Below the pieces are notes generated by a model, which did no database searches, was not told the DNA's origin, and saw only the letters and a list, made by a program, of their open reading frames with translations. From Entophlyctis helioformis (Eukaryota; Chytridiomycota; Chytridiomycetes; Chytridiales; Chytriomycetaceae), in NCBI GenBank assembly GCA_025526915.1, contig JAHLKH010000207.1, positions 1 to 42,377 of the forward strand: 42,377 bases of DNA, read 5' to 3'. A program made the translations under genes and the position numbers. How positions within the stretch are numbered: the stretch's first letter is position 1; every line of letters begins with the position of its first letter. Below are positions 10,343 to 20,073 of the stretch, one piece after another.

Positions 10343-11550
10343 TCATTTGATCGCCTTGATGACGTCCTTGGCAAACATGTAGTGCAGACCAGACCAGATG
10401 GTGGTGACTGCGACCGTGTATCTGGTTGAGGCATGGACTCTGGTAAGCAGACACGCAACTGATACGGCCATCCGATATCCACGTACTGCAGTAGTGTGAG
10501 GAGCATGGCGTCTGCCAGTCCGAGCAGCGGCATGCAGAGCGACGCTCCCATGAGAGTCAGCTGGAGCAGAGTGTTGAGTTTGGAGATGAAAGGCGGCCGC
10601 ACTTCTGCGCTGGGTAATGCCAAATTAAAGTATCGCTGAACGGTTTTCTGAGAGGGCCGATTGCGTCCGTCAGTCGCTGTGCATGGGGTCTGGATGGAGT
10701 CTGGATGGAGTCCAGAAGCAACAGACTTGGTTCGACTTACAGGTGCGGGCAAGGTCGCGTAGCGATAGTAAGCCGTGGCCAGCACAAGGCCGACATCGCG
10801 TCCAATGATGAGCACAGCAAGATAGACTGCGATTGCCCAAGGGGAGGGGATGACGACAGGGTGAGTCCACGGCAAGCACGGCTACAGACAGCGCTGGATG
10901 GCATGGCATGGCAGGAGCCGACTCACGGGGAAGAAGGCCGGCCTGGCACAGCGACACGGTCAGCGTAGTCATGAGGATCTTGTCGGCAGCAGGATCCAGC
11001 GCGGAGCCCAGGGCCGTTTTGAGGTTGTAGCGACGGGCAATGAAGCCGTCGGCCAGATCTGTGAATGCAGCGACGGAGAGCAGCGCGACTGCGGCCGGGA
11101 ATGCCTGCTGCACGATGAGCAGGCCGATGAACGGCGTCATGACGATGCGGCTGAGCGTGAGGGCGTTGGGCAGGTTGTAGATGTTTTCAGAGGCGGGTGG
11201 CCGCTGTGATGGCTGTGTTGGTGTTGGTGTGGATCCAGGAGCAGATCCAGATCCAGATCCCGAGGACAGAGGCCGGGCAGAGTGCCCTTGGTGCCCTTGG
11301 TGCCCTTGGTGCCAATGAGCCAGCGCTGCTTGAACGAGGCCAGTGCCGGTGCTGCCACGGGTCGAGCGTTCAAGCCCAGAGAGGCCGCGCTGCTGCTGCT
11401 GCGGAGCGAGAAGAGGGCGGCGTGTGCCGGCGCAGTGGCCGTCCATCCTGTCGTGCGTGCAGCCGTCCATCCTGCCGTCCATCCTGCCACTCCCACTCCC
11501 GCCTGTCCACGCAGCAGCCGTCCTTGTTGCAGCAGCCGTCCTTGGAGCAT
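10343..11550 (-). CDS. CRD1: Cardiolipin synthase, mitochondrial
   Basis: A CDP-alcohol phosphatidyltransferase that joins CDP-diacylglycerol and phosphatidylglycerol to make cardiolipin in the mitochondrial inner membrane. The family motif DLADGFIARRYNLKTALGS continues into LDPAADK (D-x2-D-G-x2-A-R-x8-G-x3-D-x3-D), preceded by NIYNLPNALTLSRI. Downstream exons encode LAVLIIGRDVGLVLATAYY, RYFNLALPSAEVRPPFISKL and WSGLHYMFAKDVIKAIK. The model is complement(10343..10421, 10487..10647, 10741..10826, 10927..11550). The N-terminus from Met 11550 is Arg/Ala/Ser-rich without acidic residues (MLQGRLLQQGRLLRGQ), a typical mitochondrial presequence. That frame must shift by one base within or near the KGTKG repeat (about 11270-11310) to reach the catalytic frame; restoring one base makes the total length a multiple of three. 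It starts 46 bp from ERG25. Confidence 0.88.
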
Positions 11551-11596
11551 TGCGAGTTTCCTTCTTGACCGCAAACCCGCCAAACCCGCATTCCAG
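11551..11596. promoter_or_regulatory. 46-bp gap between divergent CRD1 and ERG25 starts
   Basis: The ATG of cardiolipin synthase (11548-11550, minus) and of ERG25 (11597, plus) are only 46 bp apart, leaving a C/A-rich spacer. Transcription starts or control elements must overlap the coding region of the partner if both starts are right. Confidence 0.5.
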
Positions 11597-13323
11597 ATGG
11601 CGCTCAACCTTGCGACGCTCGCGACATCTGCCGCCGCCCTCGGCAGCCTGCTGCTCAGCGAGACGCTGGCCGCCAGCGAGGCCGCCTCCATCGTCGCCAA
11701 GTCGCTGTACTCGGTGCTCACCACGGGCGCCTCGGCCCTGCCCGCCGACTACGCCGCGACCGTGCAGGCCCACGCCCCGCTCAATGCCACGTACGTGAGC
11801 CGTGCACGCCTGCCCGTCTGCCCGTCTGCCCGTCTGTCTGCCTATTGCTCTGTCAGTTGATGCCTGTCTGCCTATTGGTCCGTCGGCCGGTCCGTCGGTC
11901 GGTCGGTCGGTCGGGAGCATCGATCTGCCTTGGCCAATCGGCCGCTCCCTTGTGCCTTCCGAGCTGTGCTTGCCAAGCACGCAAACGGCGGCCTCGGGCT
12001 GCTGCTGCCTACGTGGCTGGCTGCCACACAAGGACGGCTTGCCTATGCGACCCTCTGCTGACTGATGCTCTGCTGACACCCGCATCCGCACACGGCGTCG
12101 CCTTGCGAATGCCGCATTCATGTGCCTGCAATGCACGCTGCGGCGAACGCCTGCCACCAACAACAACCACCACAACGCCTGCCAACAGCACGGCGTTCGA
12201 GCCCACCGTCGCAGAGAGCCACTGGCTCGCCCTCTTCACCCACTCGCAGTCGCCGTCGATCCGCCTGGCCCTCATCCTGTTCGTCTGGCACGAGATTGTC
12301 TTCATCGGCCGCTACATCCCCTTTGTCATTGCCGACCACATCCCGTACTTCCGTCGCTACAAGATCCAGGCCGTGCGTACCATGGCTGGCTGCCTGCCCC
12401 CCTTGCCCTGCCACTCTCTCTCACTGTTACACTCTCACTCACTCGCTCTTGCTGGCATTCGCTTGCACAGGACAAGATCGTCACGGATGCTCACTGGTGG
12501 AAGTGCGTGCTGCACGTCGTCTTCTTCCAGCTCGTCGTCGAGCTGCCCATGATGATGGCCTTCCACCCCGTCGCCATGTCGCTCGGCATGAAGTTCCTCG
12601 AGATTCCCCTTCCGTCCTGGTAAGCCTCTTGCTCTCGCCCTCGTCCTCGCTCTTGCTCTCGTTGCGGCACTCTTGCGTTGTGGCGGCGGCTGCCGTCCGC
12701 CGTCGATTCATTTCCCATTCATCATGGCTCATTCAACGCCGTATCTGCCGTTTATCCGTCGCATTCCTTGCTCCGCGTCGGCCTTGGCGCGCACTCGGAT
12801 CATCGCGCTTCCACTACGGCCTCGGCCCCTGTCCAGGACGTCCATGGGTCTGGCCACCGTCTTCTTCCTCGTCATGGAGGACTTTTACCAGTACTTTGCC
12901 CACCGCTTCCTCCACTGGGGCGTCTTTTACAAGCACATCCACAAGATGCACCACGAATACTCGGCTCCGTTTGGCCTCTCGTCGCAGTACGCCCACCCCG
13001 CAGAGACCCTCATTCTCGGCCTCGGCTTCTTTGTCGGCCCCATCATGTGGGTCTACGCGTTCAACGACCTCCACGTGGTCACCATGGCCGTCTGGCTCGC
13101 CGTGCGTCTCCTGCAGGTCGTCGACGCCCACTCTGGCTACGACTTCCCGTGGTCGCTGCGCCGCATCCTGCCCTTCTGGGCCGGCGCCGATTTCCACGAC
13201 TACCACCACATGGCGTTTGTCGGCAACTACTCGTCCTCTTTCCGTTGGTGGGACGCCATCATGGGCACAGACAAGGCTTTCCACGCCTGGAAGGCAAAGG
13301 TCGCTGCCAAGAAGGTGCAATAA
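11597..13323 (+). CDS. ERG25: C4-methylsterol monooxygenase (ERG25)
   Basis: An ER-membrane non-haem di-iron oxidase that removes the C4 methyl groups in ergosterol synthesis. The model join(11597..11790, 12189..12372, 12471..12619, 12837..13323) gives 337 aa in frame. The first of the three histidine boxes is HRFLH, after LVMEDFYQYFA. The second is HKMHHEYSAPFG and the third is DFHDYHHMAF. Hydrophobic stretches LALILFVWHEIVFIG and VLHVVFFQLVVELPMMMAF are membrane segments. The C-terminus is Lys-rich (AWKAKVAAKKVQ) and could act as an ER retrieval signal. Length and layout agree with fungal ERG25. Intron 1 is long (398 nt) and made of short tandem motifs. The downstream gene on the same strand is about 900 bp away. 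Confidence 0.95.
11791..12188 (+). other. Long repeat-rich intron 1 of ERG25
   Basis: The donor is GTACGT and the acceptor GCCAACAG. Inside are tandem CTGCCCGT units (11811-11840) and a GGTCGGTC run (11885-11915). It is several times longer than most introns here. No gene or structured RNA was seen in it. Confidence 0.7.
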
Positions 13324-14220
13324 GCGATGCTGTGCACCACTACCTCTCTCCTTTTTTATGCCGTGGGCCACGGGTGAAGGATCCAATCTCCAACCCCACT
13401 CTCTCCCCCCCTCCCCGCCGACCTCCCCTGTTGTCTTTCAGACGCCAACCATTACACCCGACTGTTGCGCAGCTCATCTTGCTTTGTTCTTGAATACAGC
13501 AAATGGCTTCTTCAATCCATTCGTTGGCATGTGCACCGCATAAAGCAGATCTGATAGGCAGCCTGCCATTCAGCCTGTCAGGCTTGGCCGGCACCGGGTC
13601 CTGACACGTGGATGCCGTTGAGCGTGTGACGGTGTGGATGCCGAGCAGCTGTGGTGGTGTCTGTGCCAGGCGTGTGAGTCCGCAGATGCGATCGTTGCTT
13701 GCGGTGTGTCCTGCATGGTCGCTGTGTATGGATGCTGCGTGTGCTGCTGTTGTTGCTGTTGCTGTGGCGAAAGGAGCCTGAACAGTGTGGGGAAGCTCAT
13801 CGCACAGCGCACAGACAGCCCGACAGCTGCCGTGCGGCCAGCAGGGCAGTCGGTCAGCGTGCGGTCGTGCCATGGCCGGCTGCTTGTGGCGATGCCCTCA
13901 CCTGCACACACGAGCCACACGCAGGCAAGATCCAGCACACGCAGCAGCAGCGACGGCATCGCTGGCACGCATGCGTCGACACACGAGCGCATCGCAGCAG
14001 TGGCCGATGGTGGCAGACCGTGTCCTGTCTGGTGCCGTCCGCTGGTGCCGTCCGGCCTGACTGGTCTTGCTTGTCGGTCTGTGGCCAAGTCTGCACTTCC
14101 ATTCTTCCCGTGTGTTTTCGGCCGCGTTTCGCCGCGTCTGCCCTTCAAAAGCCGCCGCCCTTTCTCGGCATCTGCACCGACAACACACAGCACCAACAGC
14201 ACCAACAGACCCATCCCGCC
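13324..14220. other. Intergenic, no gene recognised
   Basis: About 900 nt between ERG25 and the aldo/keto reductase. Open frames exist on both strands but show no domain, composition or splice pattern of a real gene. A short CTGTTG-rich patch lies at 13741-13765. The last 60 nt before the reductase are C/A-rich (CACCAACAGCACCAACAG), like a fungal 5' leader. Confidence 0.5.
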
Positions 14221-14619
14221 ATGGCTTCCACCAAGACCGCAGTGCCGCAGCGCAGACTTGGCAAGAACGGCCCGCTCGTCAGCGCACTCGGCTTCGGCGC
14301 CATGGGAATGTCCGAGTTCTACGGCGCCGTCGACGCCGACAGCGAGACGCAGTCGCTGGCCATCCTACACGCCGCCATCGACGCCGGGTGCACCTTCTGG
14401 GACACGGCCGACATGTACGGCTCGGGCAAGAACGAGGAGCTGCTGGCCAAGGTGCTCGCCACCCGCCGTGACGAGGTGTTTCTCTGCACCAAGTTTGCCA
14501 TTGTCCGCGGCGAGGGCGGCATGGGCATCTCGGGCAAACCCGAGTACGTCAAGGCGGCGTGCGCTGCCAGCCTGAAGCGTCTGGGCATTTCCACCATTGA
14601 CCTCTGTGAGTGTAGCCAG

Positions 14620-14659
<40 letters not shown>

Positions 14660-15526
14660 TGCTGTGCCACTTGCTCGTTCAAGCAGCCACGCCACAAGCG
14701 CAGATCCACCGACAATGCCGCATTGAGCGTGCTGCATTGAGCGTGCGGCATCGAACAGCTCTCGCTGACCGCCGCCCGGCTCCACAGACTACCAGCACCG
14801 CCCAGACCCCAACACGCCCATCGAGGACACGGTGCGCGCCATGGCCGAGCTGGTCGCCGAGGGCAAGGTGCGCTATCTGGGCCTGTCCGAGTGCAGCGCA
14901 GACAACATCCGCCGCGCACACGCCGTCCACCCGATCGCGGCGTACCAGGTCGAGTACAGGTGCGTGGCTGCCATGCGTGGCCGCCATGCGGGATGTCCCT
15001 CTGATCGCATCCTGGTGCACTCACACACGCTGCTACAACAACCACAACCACAACAACCACAACAACCAGCCCATGGTGTCTCGACATCGAGACCGACGGC
15101 CGCCTCGCCGTCTGCCGCGAGCTCGGCATCGCCATCGTCGCGTACTCGCCCCTCGGCCGCGGGTTCCTCACGGGCCAGTACAAGTCGCCGGCCGACTTTG
15201 AAGAGGGCGACTTCCGCCGCTACCTGCCGCGCTTCCAGCCCGGCGTGTTTGAGCGCAACTACGAGCTCGTGCGAGCGTTTGAGACGATCGCGACGGCCAA
15301 GGGCATCACGACGTCGCAGCTGTGCCTTGCGTGGGTCATGGCGCAGGGCGACGACTTTATCCCCATCCCGGGCACCAAGCGCATGAAGTACTTTGTCGAG
15401 AACTGGGGGGCCGTCGGCGTGGCGCTGACCGCGGGCGACCTGCAGCAGATCCGCGACGTGATTGCCAAGATCCCGATCGAGGGCGAGCGCTACACGGCGC
15501 AGGGCATGTCGTCGGTCAACCGATGA
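14221..15526 (+). CDS. Aldo/keto reductase (AKR13-like)
   Basis: An NADPH-dependent oxidoreductase of the aldo/keto reductase superfamily, probably cytosolic. The model join(14221..14605, 14788..14959, 15070..15526) encodes 337 aa in frame. The catalytic tetrad is visible as Asp61 and Tyr66 (DTADMYGSG), Lys91 (FLCTKFA) and His132 (YYQHRPDP). Other signatures are LGFGAMGMS near the N-terminus, [15 protein letters not shown], and [18 protein letters not shown], the cofactor-binding loop. The GFGAMGMS start and long C-terminal loop resemble fungal and bacterial AKR13 / pyridoxal-reductase-like enzymes acting on aldehydes; the real substrate cannot be told. Intron 1 carries a GT dinucleotide repeat. 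The start ATG sits in a good context (CCGCCATGG). Confidence 0.9.
14622..14659. repeat. (GT)n microsatellite in AKR intron 1
   Basis: About 19 GT units lie directly downstream of the GTGAGT donor. The tract is intronic and likely length-polymorphic. Confidence 0.95.
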
Positions 15527-15908
15527 GCGGTGCGGGTGCTGCCGCGTCATGGGGGTGCTGCTGTGCCGTGCATTGGGGGTGCTGCTGTGCATTGGATGGC
15601 GTGGCGTGTGTGACGCTGCGATGCCACTTGCCGCTCTGTCAATGAACACATCGCTTGTTGATGGATTGACTTCTGATGCGTCTGTGAATGGACGCAGCCC
15701 TTTGGCCACACTCGCCCTGGCACCCTGGCACCCTCGCACGCACACACAGAGGGAGAGAGGGAAACGCGCACTCACACAGAGTGACCCGCGCCGGCCTCGT
15801 CGCCCTTGGACCATTGATGCTCAATCAAGCGGCGCCACAATCGATGCGCTCGGCAGACACAGCGCGCCACACTCGGCCCGCGTCCCGCTGGCTGCGGCTG
15901 CTCTCGCG
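15527..15908. other. Intergenic with short tandem duplication
   Basis: No gene seen. At 15550-15595 a 22-24 nt unit containing GGGGGTGCTGCTGTGC is present twice. The rest is CA-rich, with CACACACAGAGGGAGAGAGG near 15745. Confidence 0.5.
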
Positions 15909-16035
15909 GCTGCTGTGCCGAGCGGGCTCCCTTGGCCGTCTGCGATCTCCATAAAAGCACGCTGCCGACCCGCCTTGTCTGCTGCCCATCAACCACACCA
16001 ACAACACCAACCACAACAACGACAAACATCCAAAC
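15909..16035 (+). promoter_or_regulatory. Shared promoter/leader cassette, copy A
   Basis: The block starts GCTGCTGTGCCGAG, runs through GGCCGTCTGCGATCTCC and a TATA-like CATAAAAGC (ATAAAA at 15951), then GCACGCTGCCGACCCGCC, and ends in a CAACA-rich leader before the ATG at 16036. The same block, nearly base for base, precedes the gene at 20074. TATA-to-ATG distance is 85 nt. Confidence 0.85.
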
Positions 16036-16482
16036 ATGCACTTCAACGCAGTCTTCTTCGCTCTGTCGGCCCTTGCACTGGCTTCGCAGGCACTGGTGAT
16101 CCCACACGGCAAGCGATCTGGGTCGGATGTCACTGCTGTCTCTGGTGCGACTGCGAGTGATGCTGCTGGTGCTGCGACTGTGGCTGGGACTGCTGCTGTT
16201 CCCGACGCGACGCCGACCGAGGTTGCTGGTGCTGCGACTGTCGACGCCGGTGCTGGCAAGGCTGCCACCAAGACAGCCAAGGCAAACGGCAAGAAAGGCA
16301 AGAAGGGCAAGAAGAGCAAGAAGGGATCGAAGGGCAAGGGACAGACAAAGAAGGCTGCCGAGACCGTCGCGGCTGATCCTGCTGCTGCCACGGCCGTGCC
16401 TTCCTCCGAGTCCGCCACGCCTGCTGCCACGCCTGCTGTCGATCCCACTGCCACCACTGCAGGCAACGTCTCCTCCACGTAG
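16036..16482 (+). CDS. Small secreted Lys-rich protein (cassette copy A)
   Basis: A single-exon 148-aa protein of unknown family. Residues 1-20 (MHFNAVFFALSALALASQAL) form a textbook signal peptide, followed by VIPHGKRS, where KR could be a Kex2-type maturation site. The mature part is low complexity: Ala/Thr/Val-rich repeats (VAGAATVDAG, DAAGAATVAG), then a very basic core (KKGKKGKKSKKGSKGKG), then an Ala/Thr/Pro-rich tail likely to be O-glycosylated. No cysteines are seen. It shares promoter, leader and signal peptide with the gene at 20074, while the mature parts are unrelated and oppositely charged. It may act in the cell wall, extracellular matrix or host/substrate contact (inference only). 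Confidence 0.8.
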   Translation: MHFNAVFFALSALALASQALVIPHGKRSGSDVTAVSGATASDAAGAATVAGTAAVPDATPTEVAGAATVDAGAGKAATKTAKANGKKGKKGKKSKKGSKGKGQTKKAAETVAADPAAATAVPSSESATPAATPAVDPTATTAGNVSST

Positions 16483-16718
16483 ATCCCACGAGCCCACCCC
16501 GCCACCGCACGATCCTGTCCATATCCCCCTGCACACACTGCACACACACTGCACACACCGAATGAAATCCGATTCCCGTGGCATTTGGAGGCGTCGCTCG
16601 CTTCCCTTGCTTCTCCAACAGCGGCGAGTGTGCACCAGCCAACAGACGGCAGCCAGACAGCAGCCAGCAGCCAGGCAGCAGCCAGCAACGTCAAGTGCAC
16701 ACACATAGACAGCCGGCC

Positions 16719-19637
16719 ATGACCGACACGGCAACCAGCAGTCCCATTGCCGCAGTGCATAGCGACCTCGAGCCTGCGCTGTCCGACTCTGAGACCCACA
16801 ACAACGACGACAACGACAGCCGTGGCAGTGACGGCAGCAGCTCAGCATCAGTGGGTCGCTCGGCAGCCGGCTCACAGCGCAGCATCGGCAAGGGCAGCAA
16901 GGCGGACATGCAGCGCAAGCGCAGCCAACAGCTGCTGCGTCAGCAGCTACTGCGCCAACAGCATCAGAAGCAGCAGCAGGCCAATGCAGCCAAGGCAAGT
17001 ACCACAGTCCACTCAGCGCCACTTGCACTGATGGCTGACCTGAACGCCTCTTTGCTGCGACAGACTTCCACTCAAGATACCCAAGAGATCGCTGCCGATG
17101 CTGATGCCAACGCCGATGCCGATACCGATGCCGACGCTGATGCCGATGCCAGTCCGATATTCACATCCAAGCAGATCACCATACTGTCACGCCTCGGCTC
17201 CAAGATCAGAGTGCAAGGCGGCGGAACACCTGAGAGCGAGCGCATTTTCGCTGGTATTGATGAACTGCTCATGGCTTCAACCACCCTCAACTATGTGACC
17301 GACGGCACGTTTGATGAGATGGGCAAGGCAGCAGAGGCGGCCGGAAGAGGATTGCCGAAGATCCCATTTGGGATTGGTGATGACGACAAGAAGTTTGGAT
17401 TCCAGTACAACTGTGCGGACATCAAGCGAACGAGGCGGTCGTTGTACCAGATCCAACGCACGCTCACTATCGGCAAAGAGAATCTGTTCACGTTCCAGTT
17501 GGTCCCTGATGACGCCGAGGATGCGACTGAAGAAGCGCGACGCGAGAGACGGCGGCCGACAATGGCCGTGGAGCGGGGCATCCGAGGTGGTGCTGAACTG
17601 GATGTCGAGCAACGGATCGTTAGGACGGACGTGGTCGAGTACCTGCAACGCGAGATGAAGGCAAGGGCGATCAAGGAACTGCAGGATGGCGGAACGACTC
17701 GTGCTGCGGAATGCATACATCAAGTTGCAGCCGAGCTGTTTGCTGCTGTGGATCGCGGCATGCCGATCGAGGATGCGATGGCGATGTACGAGACTGTCGA
17801 CAGCGACGGTCCTCTGGCATCTGATCAAGTCGACGTGGTTCCTGTTGCATCCACTCGCCAGACTGGACTGCGCAAGCTGACATTGACAGACCAAGTGCTT
17901 GGTGAGTGACGCGCGGCTGTGGCTGGACGGCAGCCACTGGCACTGACACTCACGCATGGCTGTTGATGGCGATGGCACCGACAGGGTATGGCAGCCATGG
18001 CACGGTCGTGTTCAAGGGACAGTTTGAGAATATACCTGTCGCCATCAAGCGGATGCTGGCGGATTTCTACGAGACTGCGGAGCACGAGGCACGCATCCTG
18101 CAAGAGTCGGACCACCATCCCAACGTGATCCGATACTTTGTCAAGGTGCGTGACTGCTTGTGGATCTGTGTGTGACTGTGTGTGTTTGTGTGGCATGGAT
18201 CAACTCACTCGCGTGACTCGCTTGGACTGGCTTGGACTGACTTGACCCGCTTGGATGGATGCTGCAGGAGGAGCACGATGGATTCCTGTACATTGCACTC
18301 GAGCTCTGCCAGGCGTCGCTGTTTGATCTGGTCGAGAAGCCGCCCACTCCCGAACTCACTCTGCTGCGATCCCAGCTGAATCACAAGGACGTGCTCCAGC
18401 AAGCCATGCGCGGCGTGCAGCACCTGCACTCGATGCAGATTGTGCATCGCGACATCAAGCCGCAGAACATCCTGATTGGCGGTCCGCAGAGCAAGAAGGA
18501 CACGCGGCCGCGTGTGCTGATCTCGGACTTTGGGCTCGGCAAGCGGCTTGCAGACGATCATTCGTCGTTCACACACACGGCAGCGCATGGCATCGGCACG
18601 GCTGGATGGCGGCCACGCGAGGTGCTCGAGGCACTTGCAGGCGACATGGATGCGTGCGACGACCCACAGAGTGACGGCAGCAGTGACGATGACGATGACT
18701 CTGCACAAGCACCAACAGCCGATGTATCCACAGCGGACACGCCGCCAGCCGACACATCGACGACATCCTCGACGCTGCGCATGTCGCGAGCAGTGGACGT
18801 GTTTGCGTGTGGCTGCGTGTTCTACTATGTGCTGTCGGGAGGCAAGCATCCGTTTGGCAACAAGCTCATGTGCGAAGCCAACATCATGCGCGGCAACTAC
18901 CGGCTGGACGCACTGGATGCACTTGGGCCAGAAGGCGTGCTTGCCAAGGACGTCATCCGACGCATGATCGCACAAGATCCCAAGAAGCGGTGAGTTGGCA
19001 GTCTGTCTGCGTGGCAGAGTGTGTGCTGGCGTGGACTGACAGCCTCAACCAACCAACCAACCAACCAACCAACCAACCATCAGACCCGATGCAACAGCCG
19101 TGCTGCACCATCCGTTCTTCTGGAATGCGAGCCAGCGACTGGCGTTCCTTGGCGACCTGTCCGACCGCCTGGAGAGCGTGCAGCGCGACACCGTCAACGT
19201 GTCGCCGCTGGTCAAGTTGATCGAGCGCGGCGGATCCAAAGTCACGGGCGGCGACTGGCAAGCCAAGATGGACGCGAGCGTGGTAGAAGCGGCGGCCAAG
19301 CACCGCGCATTTGACGGGACGAGCGTGGTGGATCTGCTGCGTGCACTGCGCAACCAGGCGAGTGGCTGCATGTGTGTGTGACTGAATGTGCGATGGACTG
19401 CGACTGCTGACTGCATGTATGCACCATCAACAACGCGACACGGCACGATAGAATCACCACTTCCAAGCTCTGTTACCCGCAGCCAAGGCCGTGCTCGGAC
19501 AGCAGCCAGACGGACTGCTGGCGTACTACGAGACGCGGTTCCCACTCCTGCTGCTGCACTGCTATGCCGCAGTGTCCAGCAGCAAGACGCTGCGCAGCGA
19601 CTCGCTGCTGTCTGCGTACTGTGTATCATCGCAATGA
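16719..19637 (+). CDS. IRE1-type kinase/endoribonuclease lacking luminal and membrane domains
   Basis: The model join(16719..17901, 17985..18145, 18268..18989, 19084..19357, 19452..19637) gives 841 aa in frame. Residues 395-700 are an IRE1 kinase: GYGSHGTVVFKG loop, VAIKRML (Lys416), HPNVIRYF, HRDIKPQN (Asp510), SDFGLGKR (Asp535), DVFACGCVFYYVLSGG and HPFG, with an acidic insert before DVFACG. Residues about 704-841 are the KEN RNase domain: GTSVVDLLRALRNQ, NHHFQALLP and PDGLLAYYETRFPLLLLHCY. IRE1 normally has a signal peptide, luminal sensor and one membrane helix. Here residues 1-394 are hydrophilic: acidic/Ser-rich, polyQ-like, an Asp-Ala repeat (DADANADADTDADADAD), then a domain I do not recognise (ITILSRLGSKIRVQGGG to AMAMYETV). 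The enzyme is therefore predicted to be soluble. The last intron has a GC donor. Whether it splices a HAC1-like mRNA or degrades other RNA is unknown. Confidence 0.9.
19046..19079. repeat. (CCAA)n microsatellite in IRE1-like intron 3
   Basis: Eight CCAA tetranucleotides lie just upstream of the intron acceptor (CATCAG/ACCCGAT). It may serve as an unusual, purine-interrupted tract before the AG. Confidence 0.9.
19358..19451 (+). other. GC-AG intron in IRE1-like gene
   Basis: The donor is AACCAG/GCGAGT and the acceptor CGATAG/AATCAC. It joins LLRALRNQ to NHHFQALLP, which is the required continuity of the KEN domain. Confidence 0.8.
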
Positions 19638-19942
19638 ACACAGGCCAATACCCGCCTGGGTCTGTTTGTGGCATCCATCTGCAGCTCATTGCCAGTGACT
19701 CACAGCACGAGTCTGTGTGTGTGTGGTGGCTGCCGTGTGGCTGCCGTTGCCCGTCTGTGTGCTTGTATGGTTGCCCGCCGTGACTCTTCAGGGACTCGCA
19801 TTTCTCCGCACGGCTTGGCCACAACGCGTGTGCGCCACACCAGCCATCTCGCGCTCGTCGCGGTTGTTCCGAGCAGCTCGCAGCAGGGACGGTCAGGGAG
19901 CAGACCCTGTCCCACTGCCACCTGTACCACCTGTGCCCCTGT
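19638..19942. other. Intergenic, 3' flank of IRE1-like gene
   Basis: No gene recognised. The region contains a TGTGTGTGTGG stretch at 19711 and no clear AATAAA. Confidence 0.5.
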
Positions 19943-20073
19943 GCTGCTGTGCCGAGTGGCCTCCCTCGGCCGTCTGCGATCCCCATAAAAGCACGCTGCC
20001 GACCCGCCTTGTCTTCTGTCCATCAACACCAACAACCACAACAACAACAGCCAACAAACACAACCATCCAAAC
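19943..20073 (+). promoter_or_regulatory. Shared promoter/leader cassette, copy B
   Basis: Nearly identical to 15909-16035: GCTGCTGTGCCGAG, GGCCGTCTGCGATCCCC, ATAAAA at 19985, GCACGCTGCCGACCCGCC and an ACAACA-rich leader. TATA-to-ATG distance is 89 nt. Sequence upstream of the block is not obviously shared. Confidence 0.85.

Noticed and set aside
13324..14220. Possible gene between ERG25 and the aldo/keto reductase
   Set aside because: Open frames on both strands overlap each other and show neither splice-phase logic nor protein motifs.
15772..17028. Minus-strand 418-codon frame opposite secreted copy A and the IRE1-like 5' end
   Set aside because: It covers a TATA-bearing promoter and a coding region on the other strand, and its composition (Cys/Arg/Gly runs) follows from the antisense of repeats.
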